DNA of 64,000 nucleotides from Sycobia sp. Sy_11 (Eukaryota; Arthropoda; Insecta; Hymenoptera; Epichrysomallidae), in contig JACCIC010000002.1 of NCBI GenBank assembly GCA_018907035.1, forward strand, positions 206,001 through 270,000, in the 5' to 3' direction. The translations under genes were made by a program, and so were the position numbers. Each line of letters opens with the position of its first letter. Positions within the stretch are counted from its first letter, which is position 1. Below are positions 24,401 to 37,200 of this stretch, in pieces. The notes under the pieces are model-generated. The model saw only the letters and a list, made by a program, of their open reading frames with translations, was not told where the DNA came from and made no database searches.

Positions 24401-27400
24401 TTTTAAATAATGATAAATATTATGAAAATATACAAAATATTTCTATGTAATACAATTCAAATTGTCAATGTTTTAATTAGGTAATCAAAGAACTAGAAGA
24501 GGAAAAACAAAAACATGATTATGTCCCAGCTCAAGGTGATGATGTAACACATGGCTTGGAGAATGACCGAACACGACTGAAGAGAGAATTAGAAATCGAG
24601 AGGCAAGAGAAAAAAAAAGTTGAAGCTATGTTAAAAAAAGCAAATGAAATGCTGGAAGAAGAGAAGAATCGTTATAAACAAATAATCATTGTATTGTTAG
24701 CAGAACGGGAAAGAGTTATTATGAAATATATTGAAGAACATAAGAGGTCTGAGGATTTGGCTCAGATTCTTAGTGAAGAACAGGTGAGCTTTGACTGTTT
24801 AAAAAAAATATTAGCTCGATTTTCAATGTACTAGTTTAAATAAAATGATGAGAATTTTAGACTACTAACAAAATATTTTTAAATAACAAATAAGGAAAAT
24901 AAAACTAATTAAAATTATATACAATTTTAATAATTAGAAATAATTAAATTTTAATGTGGAAACAAAAAAATTTTTTCTTTCATTAATTTTTAAGCATTTA
25001 ATAGTTAATTCTATTATCGGTACCTTTATATATAGATAACTCGTACAAAATAAAAATCATTTGCTAAATTAAAATAAAAATTTAACATTAGGTACGCACG
25101 GATTCAATGGCCGAGGGACTGGAAGAAGAGAGTAAAAAATCTTTACATATGGAGGCTGAAATGGAAAAGCAGCAAGCACAGTTCGATATTGAGAGGTCGC
25201 AATATCGTCGGACAACAGCATATAAGGATAAAAGACTTATGGAACAAACTTCAGAAATTGAAGAATTAAAATCAGAAATTCAAGCTCTCAAAGAGCAGTT
25301 GGCAAATGGGCCTGTCAGATCAGTTGGGCCAACTCCGCCACCGCCACCGGCAAAGCCTGCAAATTTGACGGCTATGCCTACTCTCAGGGCTGCAGTCGCT
25401 TCTCCAGCAGGTGAAAATTGCATGAAACAGATTTTTTAAACTATTTATATTAGAGAATAAGAGAGAAATATCTGGAAATAAACATTTGTACATGTCAGCT
25501 TTAACAGGACTTTTTTTTTTAATCATTTCACTCATTCCATGTAAATAAAATTGCTAAAATAAAGAATATCAATGATGTTTTATGTCAAACTTAACAAGAT
25601 GGCAGTGGAAATAGCTCTAATTATTTATATCTTTTTAAACACAGTTCTGCTTAGTTTTTTCTTTTTATGTCTCTATTTGAAGCTTCTATAAAACATCAAT
25701 ATTCTCACGTGGTTTATAGAAATACAGTATTTTTAAAGCGTTTTAATCTTTGTACAAATCGAATTAAGAAATATATGTTCTTAAGTCATTAGCATTACTT
25801 TCTTCTTTAACAAATATTATATTGGGTTAGAATATATTATTTATTGATAAATTCTATTATCAAGAAGTTTATGTTATTAAAAAATTATGCATTGTAGTTA
25901 AAGGAACAGTATTGGGTGCTGGAACACCAATGGTTAGCAGTAAGGTAGTACAACCTACAGCTACAGTTTCCAGTGTACCAGTTAGTGGACCAAGTAAGAA
26001 AAATTATTAATTATTTAACTAACTTCTATTTGAACATTTATATAAATATTATATAAATATTGTACATGTTTACTTAAAAAATATAGTTGACAAACTTTAT
26101 AATGTATAAGGTAAAAAATAAATGAAAAAATATATACTAAATGGTTATTTTACAAATGTATAAGTTCTGACATTTTTTTTCAATAGCTCTATCTGAAAAC
26201 TATTAGTAGAAAATAATATTTACAAAAATTTATATAGAATTTATATAGAATAAATTTATAAAATTTATATAACAAAATTTATACAAAATATATAAAAAAT
26301 TTTATAAAAATTTTAAAAAAGTACTGAAAATTTTTTTCAATAATTCTATCTGAAAAATATTAACAGCAAATAAAATTTACAAACAAAAATGTTATACAAA
26401 GTTAAATTGATTATTATGGATTGATATGAATGCTAAAAGAAAAGTTTCATTCAATAATTCAAAATTTTTAATCTTTTTAGTATATTGTATATTTTTAGTT
26501 TATTACTTTTATGTTTGTTCATGCACTATGTATTAAGTAGTGGAGTATTGCATATTAAAATATTCAAAATTAATCAGATCAAAAATCCTTTATAGATTTC
26601 TTGCATTTTATTAAAATGTCTTTTATATTAGATTATATTCAGATCAATTTGATAGCTGTAAATAGATCTTTATAATATCATAAAGTGTCAAATTATTATA
26701 CAATTAATGAGATTTTCTAACTAAGAAAAATGAATTGATTTTCTAGCTACAGGTATTGCCAGATCAGTCACACCAGGTCAAGCATTGCGGGGTGTCAATT
26801 TTGGACTAGGTACTGCACCTGCCATTACTGGTGAAAATGCTGCTGTTTCTTCACAAGATGCCGTCACTGCTGCACAGGTAACCTATCCACATTTTCCCAG
26901 CCACTCTACACTGATCTGAATATCGTTATATAAATATGGAATGCAAATGAACGTTGAACATGTAGAAAACGTATGAATATTAAGTTATTTATAAATATTG
27001 AATCATAAAATGTTAAGAGAAATATTAACAAAAAAATACAATTTATTTTCAAAAAGAAAAATATTTTAATAAGAAAAATTTCAACATTTAAAATCTCTTT
27101 TTACTTTGTAATCTACATACAATTTTGATCATACAGAGAACTAAAAATAATTTAGTTTCCTTTTTAAATATTTTAAAAGTATAATTGGTAGTACTGAGAG
27201 AGAAAAATTTAAGCAAACGAAACAATTGTCCAGAACGAAAATACAGAACAAAAGATAAAAAAAATAAAAGTATTTATTAAAGTAATAATAAAAAGCTGAA
27301 TCCATAAAGATGCTACAGATATTATAAAATTGAAATAAAATTCAAACTTATTTCAAACAACTGTTTTTAAGAAATTAAAATTACAGTTAACTAGTTATTA

Positions 27401-30400
27401 AATTACTAAAATAGATATTTATTAATTACTAAAATAGATATACATTAATAGTGGTCCTCAAAAAATATTATCTTTTCCATGATTGAAAAAAATCAACTAA
27501 AAAACTAAATCATGCTGTTTCTTTAACTTTAATTTGGTAAAACCAAAGTCGAATCTAGATATTACACAAAATTTCAATAAGACCAAACTGCAATATTATC
27601 ATTATATAATAGTATATTTCATGGCAGGATTAGAATTATTTTAATACTAATCTCATAAATTAGTATATCTATAGCTTACAGTAGTAAAGTAGATCTGATA
27701 ATTCTGACCTGGTTAATCGTTTTGAGAAAATATTAGGTGACCAGCAGATAATAGAAAATTTGTAGTAATAGTTCATGGAATAGAATATTTTTTGAAGGTG
27801 CAAATAAAATTTTTTATAAAATGATGAAGATCTTTTAATCAAATCTTAATAAATGCAGAGCATTTAGTGTTTTCAAATACAACTACATAAATTAAAAAGC
27901 AATAATATTAAAAAGATGTCAAGTAGTATGTTTAAATAAATAGTTTTCTAAATAAATAAATAAATAGTTATTAAATAAATAGAATTCGGTTGTTTATACA
28001 ATATAAAAGAAATTTCAGTCAGAGTATATCGTAAGTAAGCTTTGATTATATTATTTATTCTTTTTGTTACTCAAGTTTGAAGTTTTCTTTCTCTCTTGTA
28101 CAGTCAGTCAAGTAAGAGCGTGGTGGACTTTACTGACAGATAATGAAAGATTTTGCTTTAATTTCTTCGCGAGCCGATAGAAGGAAGCTTTGTCCTTGAT
28201 GCATTGTCATCAAAGATTCAGTTGTCGTTGATCTTTCGAAAGAGAATCACGTTAAACGCCATGTGTGCTAAGTACGCGTCGCGCTACAAGGCTGTGCTCC
28301 TTTGCATCCGCCGGCAAGATCCCAAAATGTCGCAATCAGCGGCTGCTAAATATATGAGAAAGTCGAATGTATACAGAAATGAGTACAGCGATATAAAGTG
28401 GCTAAACATGTCGATGATTTACCAGAACGTGGCTCGATAGGAAGAGTGGATAAAAAAGATGAAGAAAGAATAGTGAATCTGTTTTCGTGAAATTCTGCTT
28501 TAACACTGCGGCATGGATAAGCAAAATTAATGGCATTATGTTTAGATATATCCTACGAAACTATTCGAACCCATCTTCGTACTCATGGCCTGAAATGGCG
28601 CAACACAATGAAGAAACCTCTGTTGACTGAAAAACATGTGACAAAGCGATTCGCTTGGGCACATGAGAATATTTGTAGAGATTTTCAAAATATCATTTTT
28701 ACTGATGAATGTTCTGTACGGGTACGTTGTGTCCTCACACGACCTGACCAACTTCTACCAATAGGCTTGTTTAGCGCATCGTAAAATACGGAATATATGT
28801 GCATCTTTGGGGCTGCTTCTCAAAGCAGGGATTCGGCACTTTGCACTTCTTTATTGACAACCTAAATGCCGAAAAAATGATAAAAATCTATAAAAAGGCT
28901 TTACTGCCATCCGCCAAACGATGATTCATCAGAAAAAATGAAGATTGGATTCTGGAGGAGGACAACGATGCTAAACACCGCAACAATCTCTGTACTGAGT
29001 GGAAGACTTCATCTGACATCATTACATTGAATTGGCCGTCGCAGTCGCCCGATGCAAGCCCTATTGAAAATGTATGGGCATACATTAAACAGAAGCTTCG
29101 TGGAAGACGCACACACACTTTGAAGCATCTCTCTCACCAAATTCGTCAGATCAGAAGATCGTTGCCACTAGAATACGCTGTCAAATTAGTAGAAAGCATG
29201 CCTCGGACATGCCAGGCAATTATCGACGCCGGTGGTGACTGGACACACTATTAACCGAATTGCATCATTGTCTGTAATGTTTACAATGCCTATATGAATA
29301 TGAAAGTTTCATAAAATAAATTTTTTTATAAATTAACGCGACCACGCTCTTACTTGACAGACGGTAATACTATATACATGATTAAACTAGCAGGCTTTGT
29401 TAATTATAATAGTTATAGGATTCTTTTAAAATTAAAAATATTGTAATGTTTTAAATAGACTAAAATATTTTATTTCACACTTTAAAAAAATGCGGAAGTT
29501 AATCATTTTAAGAATATCTATAATATTGTATTGCTAATAAACTTATAGATAAAATCATTTTTCTGAAAACTATAAAAGAATTTAAGTTAATATTATAAAA
29601 CTTCTACTACGTATTAGACCTTTTAAATATAAATTTTTCTTTTAGTTCAATTTTTATACAATTTTATGCATATAAGTTTCTGTAATCTGTATGAATCGAC
29701 AAACAACTGATTTATATATGTAAATTGTCATGAAAATTAACATGTTTTGAATATAAAAAATCTGACATTGAATTCATGACAAATCAATAGTAAAAAAAAA
29801 CATAAAAAACAAGTTTTAAAAAAAAATAAATTTATATTTTTTTTGTGATAGATTTTTCTTTATAATATTTTGCACCATTATGCCTTAAGAAATTGAAATA
29901 TTATTTAAATATTATTATTATTATTTTACAAATATATTCATAAAGCATGAATTATATATTATAATGAATTTATTATAAATGGGAAAAATCTTAATAATTA
30001 TACTGAAAAAATAATTTAAACATACCTTTGATCTAATTTTGTTACATTGTGGCCAAACGATGTAGATGAAAAATATGAATAAAAATACTATTCTTAATGT
30101 TTAAGTATGCTAAAATAATGTTAAGTTTATCTAGTCTAATATAGTTTAAATTATTTAATGGTTAATAATTTATGATCACATATTGTGAAAAATGTATTAA
30201 ATTCTATTAATTAAGTTTATTTGATTTTTTTTTTATTTGAAACGAATATATACACATATAAATCGCTCTGTATATATAAATCAGTTCTTAATAAGATAAT
30301 AAGATAGTAAGATAATAAGCATTAATAAGATATGCAGGAAAAATAACTTATGAATTTTCTATTCAAATAAAATAATTGTGATTTTATACAACCGAAATTG

Positions 30401-33400
30401 TTGTGTAGGGCTAATTTAGTAAGTTCTATTAAATCACTATTTTAATAAATTATTTAATAAATGTATTTAATAAATTATATTTTAATTATTTGATCTAATT
30501 TACAATAAACCCTAATGACATTTTATATGTCTGTAATAAAATCATTTGATTAAATATTTTTGATGCAAATGCAGTTTTCAACTAATGTAATTCATTATTT
30601 CTATAACATGGACCTAGATAACTTTATATTAAAAGGACACAAGTCAATTTTAACTCAACACAATTAATGTTTACTTATATTTTTTAATATTTATTTCTAA
30701 TAAATAAGTCAGTATTTAATTAAATTAGTCATTTAAATATAAAAAATTGTGATCACTACTGTAGGATAGAATTTAACATATTTAATTTAGGTAAAAGTTC
30801 TTTAATTCTATGAATTTTTAATTAGTGGGAAATGTATAAAATCACAACTATTATTTTAGTATAATGAACTCGATTTTAAGAATTAATAATTCTTTAAAAA
30901 AACATTATGAAACAAAAAGTAAAGTATTTCAAATTAAATAAATCATGTAAACAGACAAACTAAAAGAAATTTTTAATCAAATAAGTAAAAGTATCAATGT
31001 GGAAGTGGCTTAAGTTAGAGAAAAACAATTTGATTTTATATTTCCTACTAGATTATCGAAAAATTCAGAAAGAAAATAAATCTACAAGTTTAAATTGATT
31101 ATTTAATTTTCTATTAATTTGTTTAAATCAATGCCACGTAAATGGGATATGACACAAATCATCAAGTTTTCTCGGTGTCTTTGATGTAATTCGGTAAAAT
31201 AAGCAGTAAGCGTTATAAATTTGTTGGAAAGATTATATTGACAAGAACTTTAATTAATTACTATTACTTAATCAAAGACACTTTATAGAGAAACTTGCAT
31301 AGATTCTTTACATTTTTTTCACTTAACAGCTATTAAACAGAGTTTTAATTTTATATTGCAAAATAAAAAAAATATTATAACGTAAATATCAATTAAAAAT
31401 GAAATTAGAAAAGTGCCACTTCTATATTGTCAAATAATAATAAAATAAAAAAAAAATTCCTCTTTAGCGTAAACACTTATCTCTCACGACTCTGTTTCTC
31501 AGTTACTTTAGTTTTCCTTTAAAGATCTTTGATGTCTCGTACAGAAATCGATTTTTCGTAACTTTATTGACTTTTTTTAACATTTACATGCACTTTATTC
31601 TCTTGTTTCTCATGTTTTACTATATTATTTTATGTTATGTACATAATAATAATATTATTCTTATTATTACTATTATTATTTCATCACTATTTCTATTAAA
31701 ATTATGATTATGATTATGGTTATGATTATTATTATTATTAGAATTATTATATTATTAGTCTTATTAGTATTATTATTATTTTAAAATGTATATTGATTGA
31801 TTGTGTTATTAAAATGTTATATGACAATTCACTATTATGCTTTGTTTACAATTCTTATCCCTGCAGTTTTCCTTATTCAAAAAGCACTTTATCAATGGTA
31901 TCAGAAAAATATTGACTAATTAAAATGTGGCTATAATATGTTTATTCTGTTGAATAAATTTAATCCGTGCAGCTGTTATTGTAATATTTGAGGCCGATTC
32001 TCGCCAGTTAAGAACAACATTTGATTGCACATTTGCCAGTAACGTTGTAAGAAATTTTTTTATCTTTCTCCGAATTAAACGATTAAAACACGTAATAAAT
32101 TGAAAGCCTTTTTTCTGAGCTATTGATTCTACTTTAATTTTCTCAAACATTGAAGCGTATGCTTTGTTCAGATTTACTTCATCGCTTATATAACTCAATC
32201 GTCTTTTTAGATGAGAGATTTAATTTTCGGCGAATCTCCATCGCATATTAACCATCGAGCCACTTGTAAAGCTTTTTGTTTAACTTTCAATTAATTTCTT
32301 TCTCTGCTTAACGCTTCTTGGTTTGGTGTACTTGAAAGCTATCGTCGAAGAGATCTGTGTGTTACCGAGGAGAAGATCTGGAACCGTCGATTTTCATCGA
32401 GGGACTCGTTAAGATTGATTTAAATTTAGTTAGATAAATTTTGAATTTTACACGTGCTGCATTGTATGATTCAATCTTTCGGTTATATAATATTATGAAT
32501 TAACGGGAAACCTGATATTTTTTGTTATTTGTCTCGTATTAATTTAACTAATTAAAATAAAAAAAGAGTTTTAATTTTTCCATAATTTAAATCCATACAT
32601 AATTGCTTTAATCAATCGTGCCGAATATTTAAGAGTCTACGTTAACTCGCACAAATATTATCAAAAAAGAAGTCCAAGTGATTCGGAAATATCTTTTTAT
32701 TATCTATGCGTGCAGCAAAATAAGTAGTACATTTTCAAACGGTGCGTGGAAATTGATTACTTACCTCGTAAGTCAGTTTACCCCCGTGCGAAATCAGGGA
32801 AATAAGTCGCACGAGGTAAAAATCAACTTACGCACTAATATCGGATAGGATTAATATTTTTTGCCACGACAGCTGAGAAATCTGAAAGTTTTGTGTTTAA
32901 GGTTAAAGTGGTAAAAGCATCAGGGTGTTTTATTATTTTTCCCAAAAAGAGTAAAAAAGTTTTTTTCAAACGTCAACATAAAAAATCACAGTTTGAAATT
33001 GTTACCGGATCAAAAATTTATTTTTTCAAAACAATAATATATATTCTATAGCTAGTACATAAAAAATTTTGGCTAAATTTTTTTTAATCCTTTTAAATTT
33101 AAAAACATATTAAATCGTGTACATTTATTCCATAACTTTAAATTCTTTTTCGAATAACAGATTTTATTGAAATCAAAGAAGGTGATCGATTATAGATTTG
33201 AATTTTTAGAATCAAGACATTCTTGATACAATTTACTAAAATTATTTTAGCAAAAAACGCCCAAATTGCAACCAACAAATGCACATTAATTTTTAAAAAA
33301 GCTCTGATCGATTCCAATGCATCACTTTTATTTAAAAAAATCGCCTAAAATCTGCACGCTTGTTAAATTTAAATCTACCAAAATCAACGTGTGTATAAGC

Positions 33401-34220
33401 ATTTTATACGTTTCTAAGTTGTAAAATTGCGTAAGAAAAGCCGGAATAATCGAGAGAGAAAAAAATGGTTACTCGTGCCTTAAACTCGAGTCCGTAAAAG
33501 CGACAGAGCATTAATTTTGCGCAATAAAGATCCCGTACGCGTCTATAGAGCCGAAATTCGAGTCGATCGCGAGCAAATCGAGACCCATATCGACGCATTA
33601 CGGGGGGGGAGGGGGGACATAAAAGAATCAGCTCGAGCCCGCTCCCCCGCGCCCTCGGGACCTCCAAGCCGGCAATCCCCCATTGAAGCATCCAGTAGGC
33701 GAATCTCTGTGTTGAATTCTCGCAGGCGCTGCACAAGCGGGCCACGGTGCAGACCCTCCCCGGAGCCGTCGTCGCGGCCGCGGCCACGAGCGGCCCCCTC
33801 CCCGCAGCGGCAGGGGTCGCCGCCGGCGTCGCCGCTCCCGCAGCCGCGGTCGGCCTCCTCGCCGGGCCGAAGAAGCCGCAGCATCCGGGCCCGCCCGGGG
33901 CCCCGGGCGTCGCGGCCGCGCAGCTCGTCGCCGCGCGCGGCGCCCCGCCGCCGGTGCCCCCGAACAAGCCGGTGGTGCCGCCCAAGAAGGAGGTCGCCGC
34001 CGCCTTCCTCAGGAGGGTCGAGCAGCAGCAGCAGCAGCAGCAGCAGCATTTGGCGTCGACCGCGGTTGCCGAGCCCGTCGGCGCGCCCGTCAAGCAGTTC
34101 GTCAAGCAGAACACGGTGATCGCCAACTCGGGCCTGCCCGGCGTCGTCCAGAACCTGCAGCAGCAGCAGCCGGTCGCGGTGGCCGTTGCCCCGGCCCCCG
34201 ATGACGATGTACGTCGATAA
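21461..34220 (+). CDS. CTTNBP2NL: CTTNBP2 N-terminal-like protein (cortactin-binding family)
   Basis: Eight exons with consistent phases: 21461-21610, 22310-22411, 23370-23591, 24481-24783, 25092-25410, 25898-25993, 26747-26877, 33726-34220; about 605 codons. ATG has a good context (GGACCATGG). After a short Q/S-rich head comes the family's N-terminal domain (MAKADLLRLLSYLEGELQAR, DVVIAALK, YQIGTPDPHCALARD), then long coiled coil (exons 3-5, ELEEEKQKH to EIQALKEQL), then PTPPPPPAKP. The last exon is Ala/Pro-rich with RGAPPPVPPNKPVVPPKK, the kind of proline motif that CTTNBP2 proteins present to the cortactin SH3 domain, and an eight-Gln run. The family acts in the cytoplasm on cortactin-dependent actin and joins STRIPAK complexes; the fly relative is Nausicaa. 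The sequence after APDDD either stops at 34218-34220 (VRR) or splices at the donor GTACGT (34209). Confidence 0.9.
23818..23935. repeat. Local duplication joined by a poly-A run
   Basis: Inside intron 3 of the CTTNBP2-like gene, two units beginning AATGATCCGC(A/G)CTTA lie head to tail, separated by a run of about 18 A. The first continues TAAGTCTTTTTATAGGCTT and the second ATTTATAAACTTAAGTAA. This could be a small retroposon-like duplication. Confidence 0.5.
28099..29366 (+). mobile_element. Tc1-like DNA transposon with terminal inverted repeats
   Basis: Flanked by TA. The left end reads TACAGTCAGTCAAGTAAGAG; the reverse complement of the right end reads TACCGTCTGTCAAGTAAGAG, and both continue CGTGGT. 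The 1.27-kb size suits a Tc1-type element. It lies in intron 7 of the CTTNBP2-like gene in the same orientation as the host gene and carries a broken transposase. Confidence 0.88.
28261..29254 (+). pseudogene. Tc1-like transposase (DD34E), broken
   Basis: Pieces in different frames cover a Tc1-type transposase: an N-terminal helix-turn-helix (LLCIRRQDPKMSQSAAAKY), a second DNA-binding part (YETIRTHLRTHGLKWR) and the catalytic core. The core motifs IIFTDECSV, EEDNDAKHRNN and SQSPDASPIENVWAYIK keep all three acidic residues, with 34 residues between the second Asp and the Glu, hence DD34E. Stops and frameshifts (for example at about 28440, 28490 and 28780) make it non-coding today. The C-terminus TCQAIIDAGGDWTHY is preserved. 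Confidence 0.85.
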
Positions 34221-37200
34221 TCTTGCCAAGAGCGCTACTTACCTATAGTAAAGCTATAATCTTAGAATGGGGTGAATCGAACATTTTTCACTTTGATAAT
34301 TTAACGATTGCTTATAGAAATTTTGACAACCATTTTTTTTTTTTTTTTTAATTTAAATCTCTTATAAGCATCGCGACGACGTCAATGCAAGCAGAAAATT
34401 TGTTCTATTTGAATATGGCTGTAATGACCATTGTGACAATAAAATATACAATTACCTCGAAACACCTGTTATGCTCATAAATTGCACGTACTGCAATTGC
34501 ACATATTGCAATGGTATTTTATCGTCACAATAGTCACTATACTTATCTTGAAATAGACCGATTTCTTGCGATGCACTGATGTCACCATTGCGTGTAAAAA
34601 ATAAAGAGTAACAATTTATAATAAATGTGATTTTTTTTAAATCTCTCTAAATTAATTCAATATCTAACACTTATTTTGACTCTTAATTTCCTCATCAGTG
34701 TACTTTTAACAAATTCAAATTCATATAAATAATCTGCTTAAATAAATAAATAAATAAATTCCTATAGAAAAACAATATAGAATAAAATAATTTATTTTTT
34801 ATAATAACGTTGGTATCTCAATTGTTTAAAAAAATTCCCGTTTTTAAATAATTTTAGTTTGTAAATAGTACGAGATATTATATATATTCTATTCAAACTC
34901 CTTTTATTTAAAAGCCTATATTGCAATATAAGTTGACAAAATATTTCTCGAGTTTTAACGAACCTCGTTTTTATTTTACAAATATCTCTTATATACTTGT
35001 ATTGTCTCAAATAAGTTATTTTTTATCCTTATTAAAAAAACATCTATAATTCTCATTGTTATTTGAAAAAAGTTCTAAATCTAATTTATTTTAATTTTAT
35101 TTAATATTCAACTGGCGAAAAAAAATTATTTAAGAGTTGGATTTAATGGTATTCAATTTATTTTTCAACATCTTCTTTACTTGGCAGATTATTAATATCT
35201 TTTTACTAATTATAATGAAATTGCGTTCTGCCACTAGTTACATTACTTTTAAAATTTTGTGTTTTAGATAAAACCACGCTGACTTCCTCACAAGCAAGGA
35301 AGCGAACGCGAAGAATTCTTGAAAAATGGTAAATTGCTAATGCAACTATCATTACCTAATTAAAATGGAAATTTGCAGATATAATTGCAATTGAATAATT
35401 GTCATAATGATAAAAATAATAGTAAGACATGCTGAAAAGTTTTAAAGTTACAATTAAGATACTATACAATTGAAATTGAAGAACCAGCTGAATTCAAAGG
35501 CGAATCAGAAATACTCTTTTTATAAACCACGATCGCCAATTTATTAAATTGTCTATTTATAAAACTTTGAATATTGGTATATCAACGTCACAAATAGTAA
35601 CAAACGCCGAGTTGAGAGCGTCGAAAGCCTGAGAACAAATTTTGCGAACGAAAATTTATACATAGAAAATGCGTTTTACTCAAGAATAGAGATTTTATAA
35701 AAATATATATATATATATATTTAAAAAGGTGTATTGTATTGTTTCAAAATCCACTAATTCTTGTTGAAGCACAGTAAAGCTTTACGAATAATGTATTATA
35801 AAGTCGTAAAATTTAATTCAACTGCTTCATTGAAGAGAAAAAAAGAAAATGTACTTCCAAAAGAAACAAATGAAGTCATAAACTAATGTATTGTTGTTAA
35901 ACAAAAGAAATGCTGCTTTTGATGCAAATGAATAATTAATTTGAAATAATACTATACACATCAATACCCGCCGTGGATAAAGAAAGAGAAAAAAATGATG
36001 TGTCATTTATAAGCCTCAAACTCAACTCTTGGTCTCAAATGATTGACACAGGCAGCCGAGCTTCGTATTTACTTTTTTTGCTCGAATTAAATTTTTTCTC
36101 GACGTCGTGCAGGTTTTTCGTAATGCTCAGCTTAGGTTTCTATTTGAGCATTATACGAATAACATTACAATAAATCAATAAATGCAAAGGAAAGAAGTAG
36201 AAAAAATACATCATAAACATATATTTTCTACTAGCTTCGTTGCTCATTCAAGAATTACTCGGTTCAAGTAAATATTTACGAGACATTGATTGATTGCTGA
36301 ATTTTTTGTGTTCTAAAAAGCTAAAGATTAAAGAGAGAATAATGGAGAATCAATCTTTTTCTAAAACATTCATTTTTATTATTAATTTTTTAAACTGCTA
36401 TTAAAAATATACTACTTTGAAGAGGCAAATTATTTACTATTGTATTATCCAACCATTTTCATAAATTCTCATAATAATTAACTATCTCATGAACTTATAA
36501 ATTTAGTTTACAAATTTTTCATATCGATTGCTCTTTTTTCAAGTCTACAGAACTTTATTACGTGAACTTAAAAAGCCCATTAAATAAAAAAATAAACTTT
36601 TAAGGTATCTATCTTAAACGAGCGCATATATTACAGTGTTGGTGAATATGTTGACCTTTATAGTTACAGGCGTGTATAAAGCTCGCGTGGTAGACATATC
36701 TCAGCACTTTATACAAAAGAGAAACATAACGTTAAAAAAGTACTTATAAAATGCGTATAGTGATGTGTACCAGATAGTCTTACTAGTATCAATACTATAT
36801 ACTATATAGTCGTATATGTGATGTATATATATAGATTATTAAGTGCTATACTTGGACAAGTTTTCGAATTGATTTTCAAATATTTCAAAACCTATAGAAT
36901 ATATTTAATACCGTAGAAGATTATTTTAGAGGCTTTCAATTAAAATTTTTGTTTACGAAAAAATTCTCAATCTATAGAATAGCCACGGCCTCCGATTGCA
37001 AGTTAAACGAGTACTTTCACTCTGCCGAAGGGCTAGTTGTAACTTTGTAACAGCACCGATAGAAATGCATATATACACTGCCATGTATGTTTTGTAGTTT
37101 TGTATTACGTGGCATTTAGTAGCTGTGACCTACAGGCCGAATAATTATATATTATTAAATAAAAATCTGTCGCGTAGTTTTATAATTTTCACAATCCGTC

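Larger units (their letters stand above)
26878..33725 (+). other. Intron 7 of the CTTNBP2-like gene
   Basis: A 6.85-kb intron between CAG|GTAACC and TTCTCGCAG. It contains the Tc1-like element at 28099-29366, a possible foldback at about 32753-32826, ATT-rich repeats at 31640-31780 and, just before the last exon, a GC-rich approach with a G8AG6 run near 33602. No other gene is supported; the minus-strand frame at 31920-32198 is unassigned. Confidence 0.75.

Noticed and set aside
31920..32198. 92-codon minus-strand frame in intron 7 of the CTTNBP2-like gene
   Set aside because: Unrecognised, without clear splice or promoter context; it cannot be told from chance.
33404..34229. Long minus-strand and alternative plus-strand frames of 157-240 codons
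   Set aside because: They overlap the GC-rich last exon of the CTTNBP2-like gene. GC-rich DNA lacks stops in all frames, and only the frame with matched splice sites and the APPPVPPNKP motif is supported.
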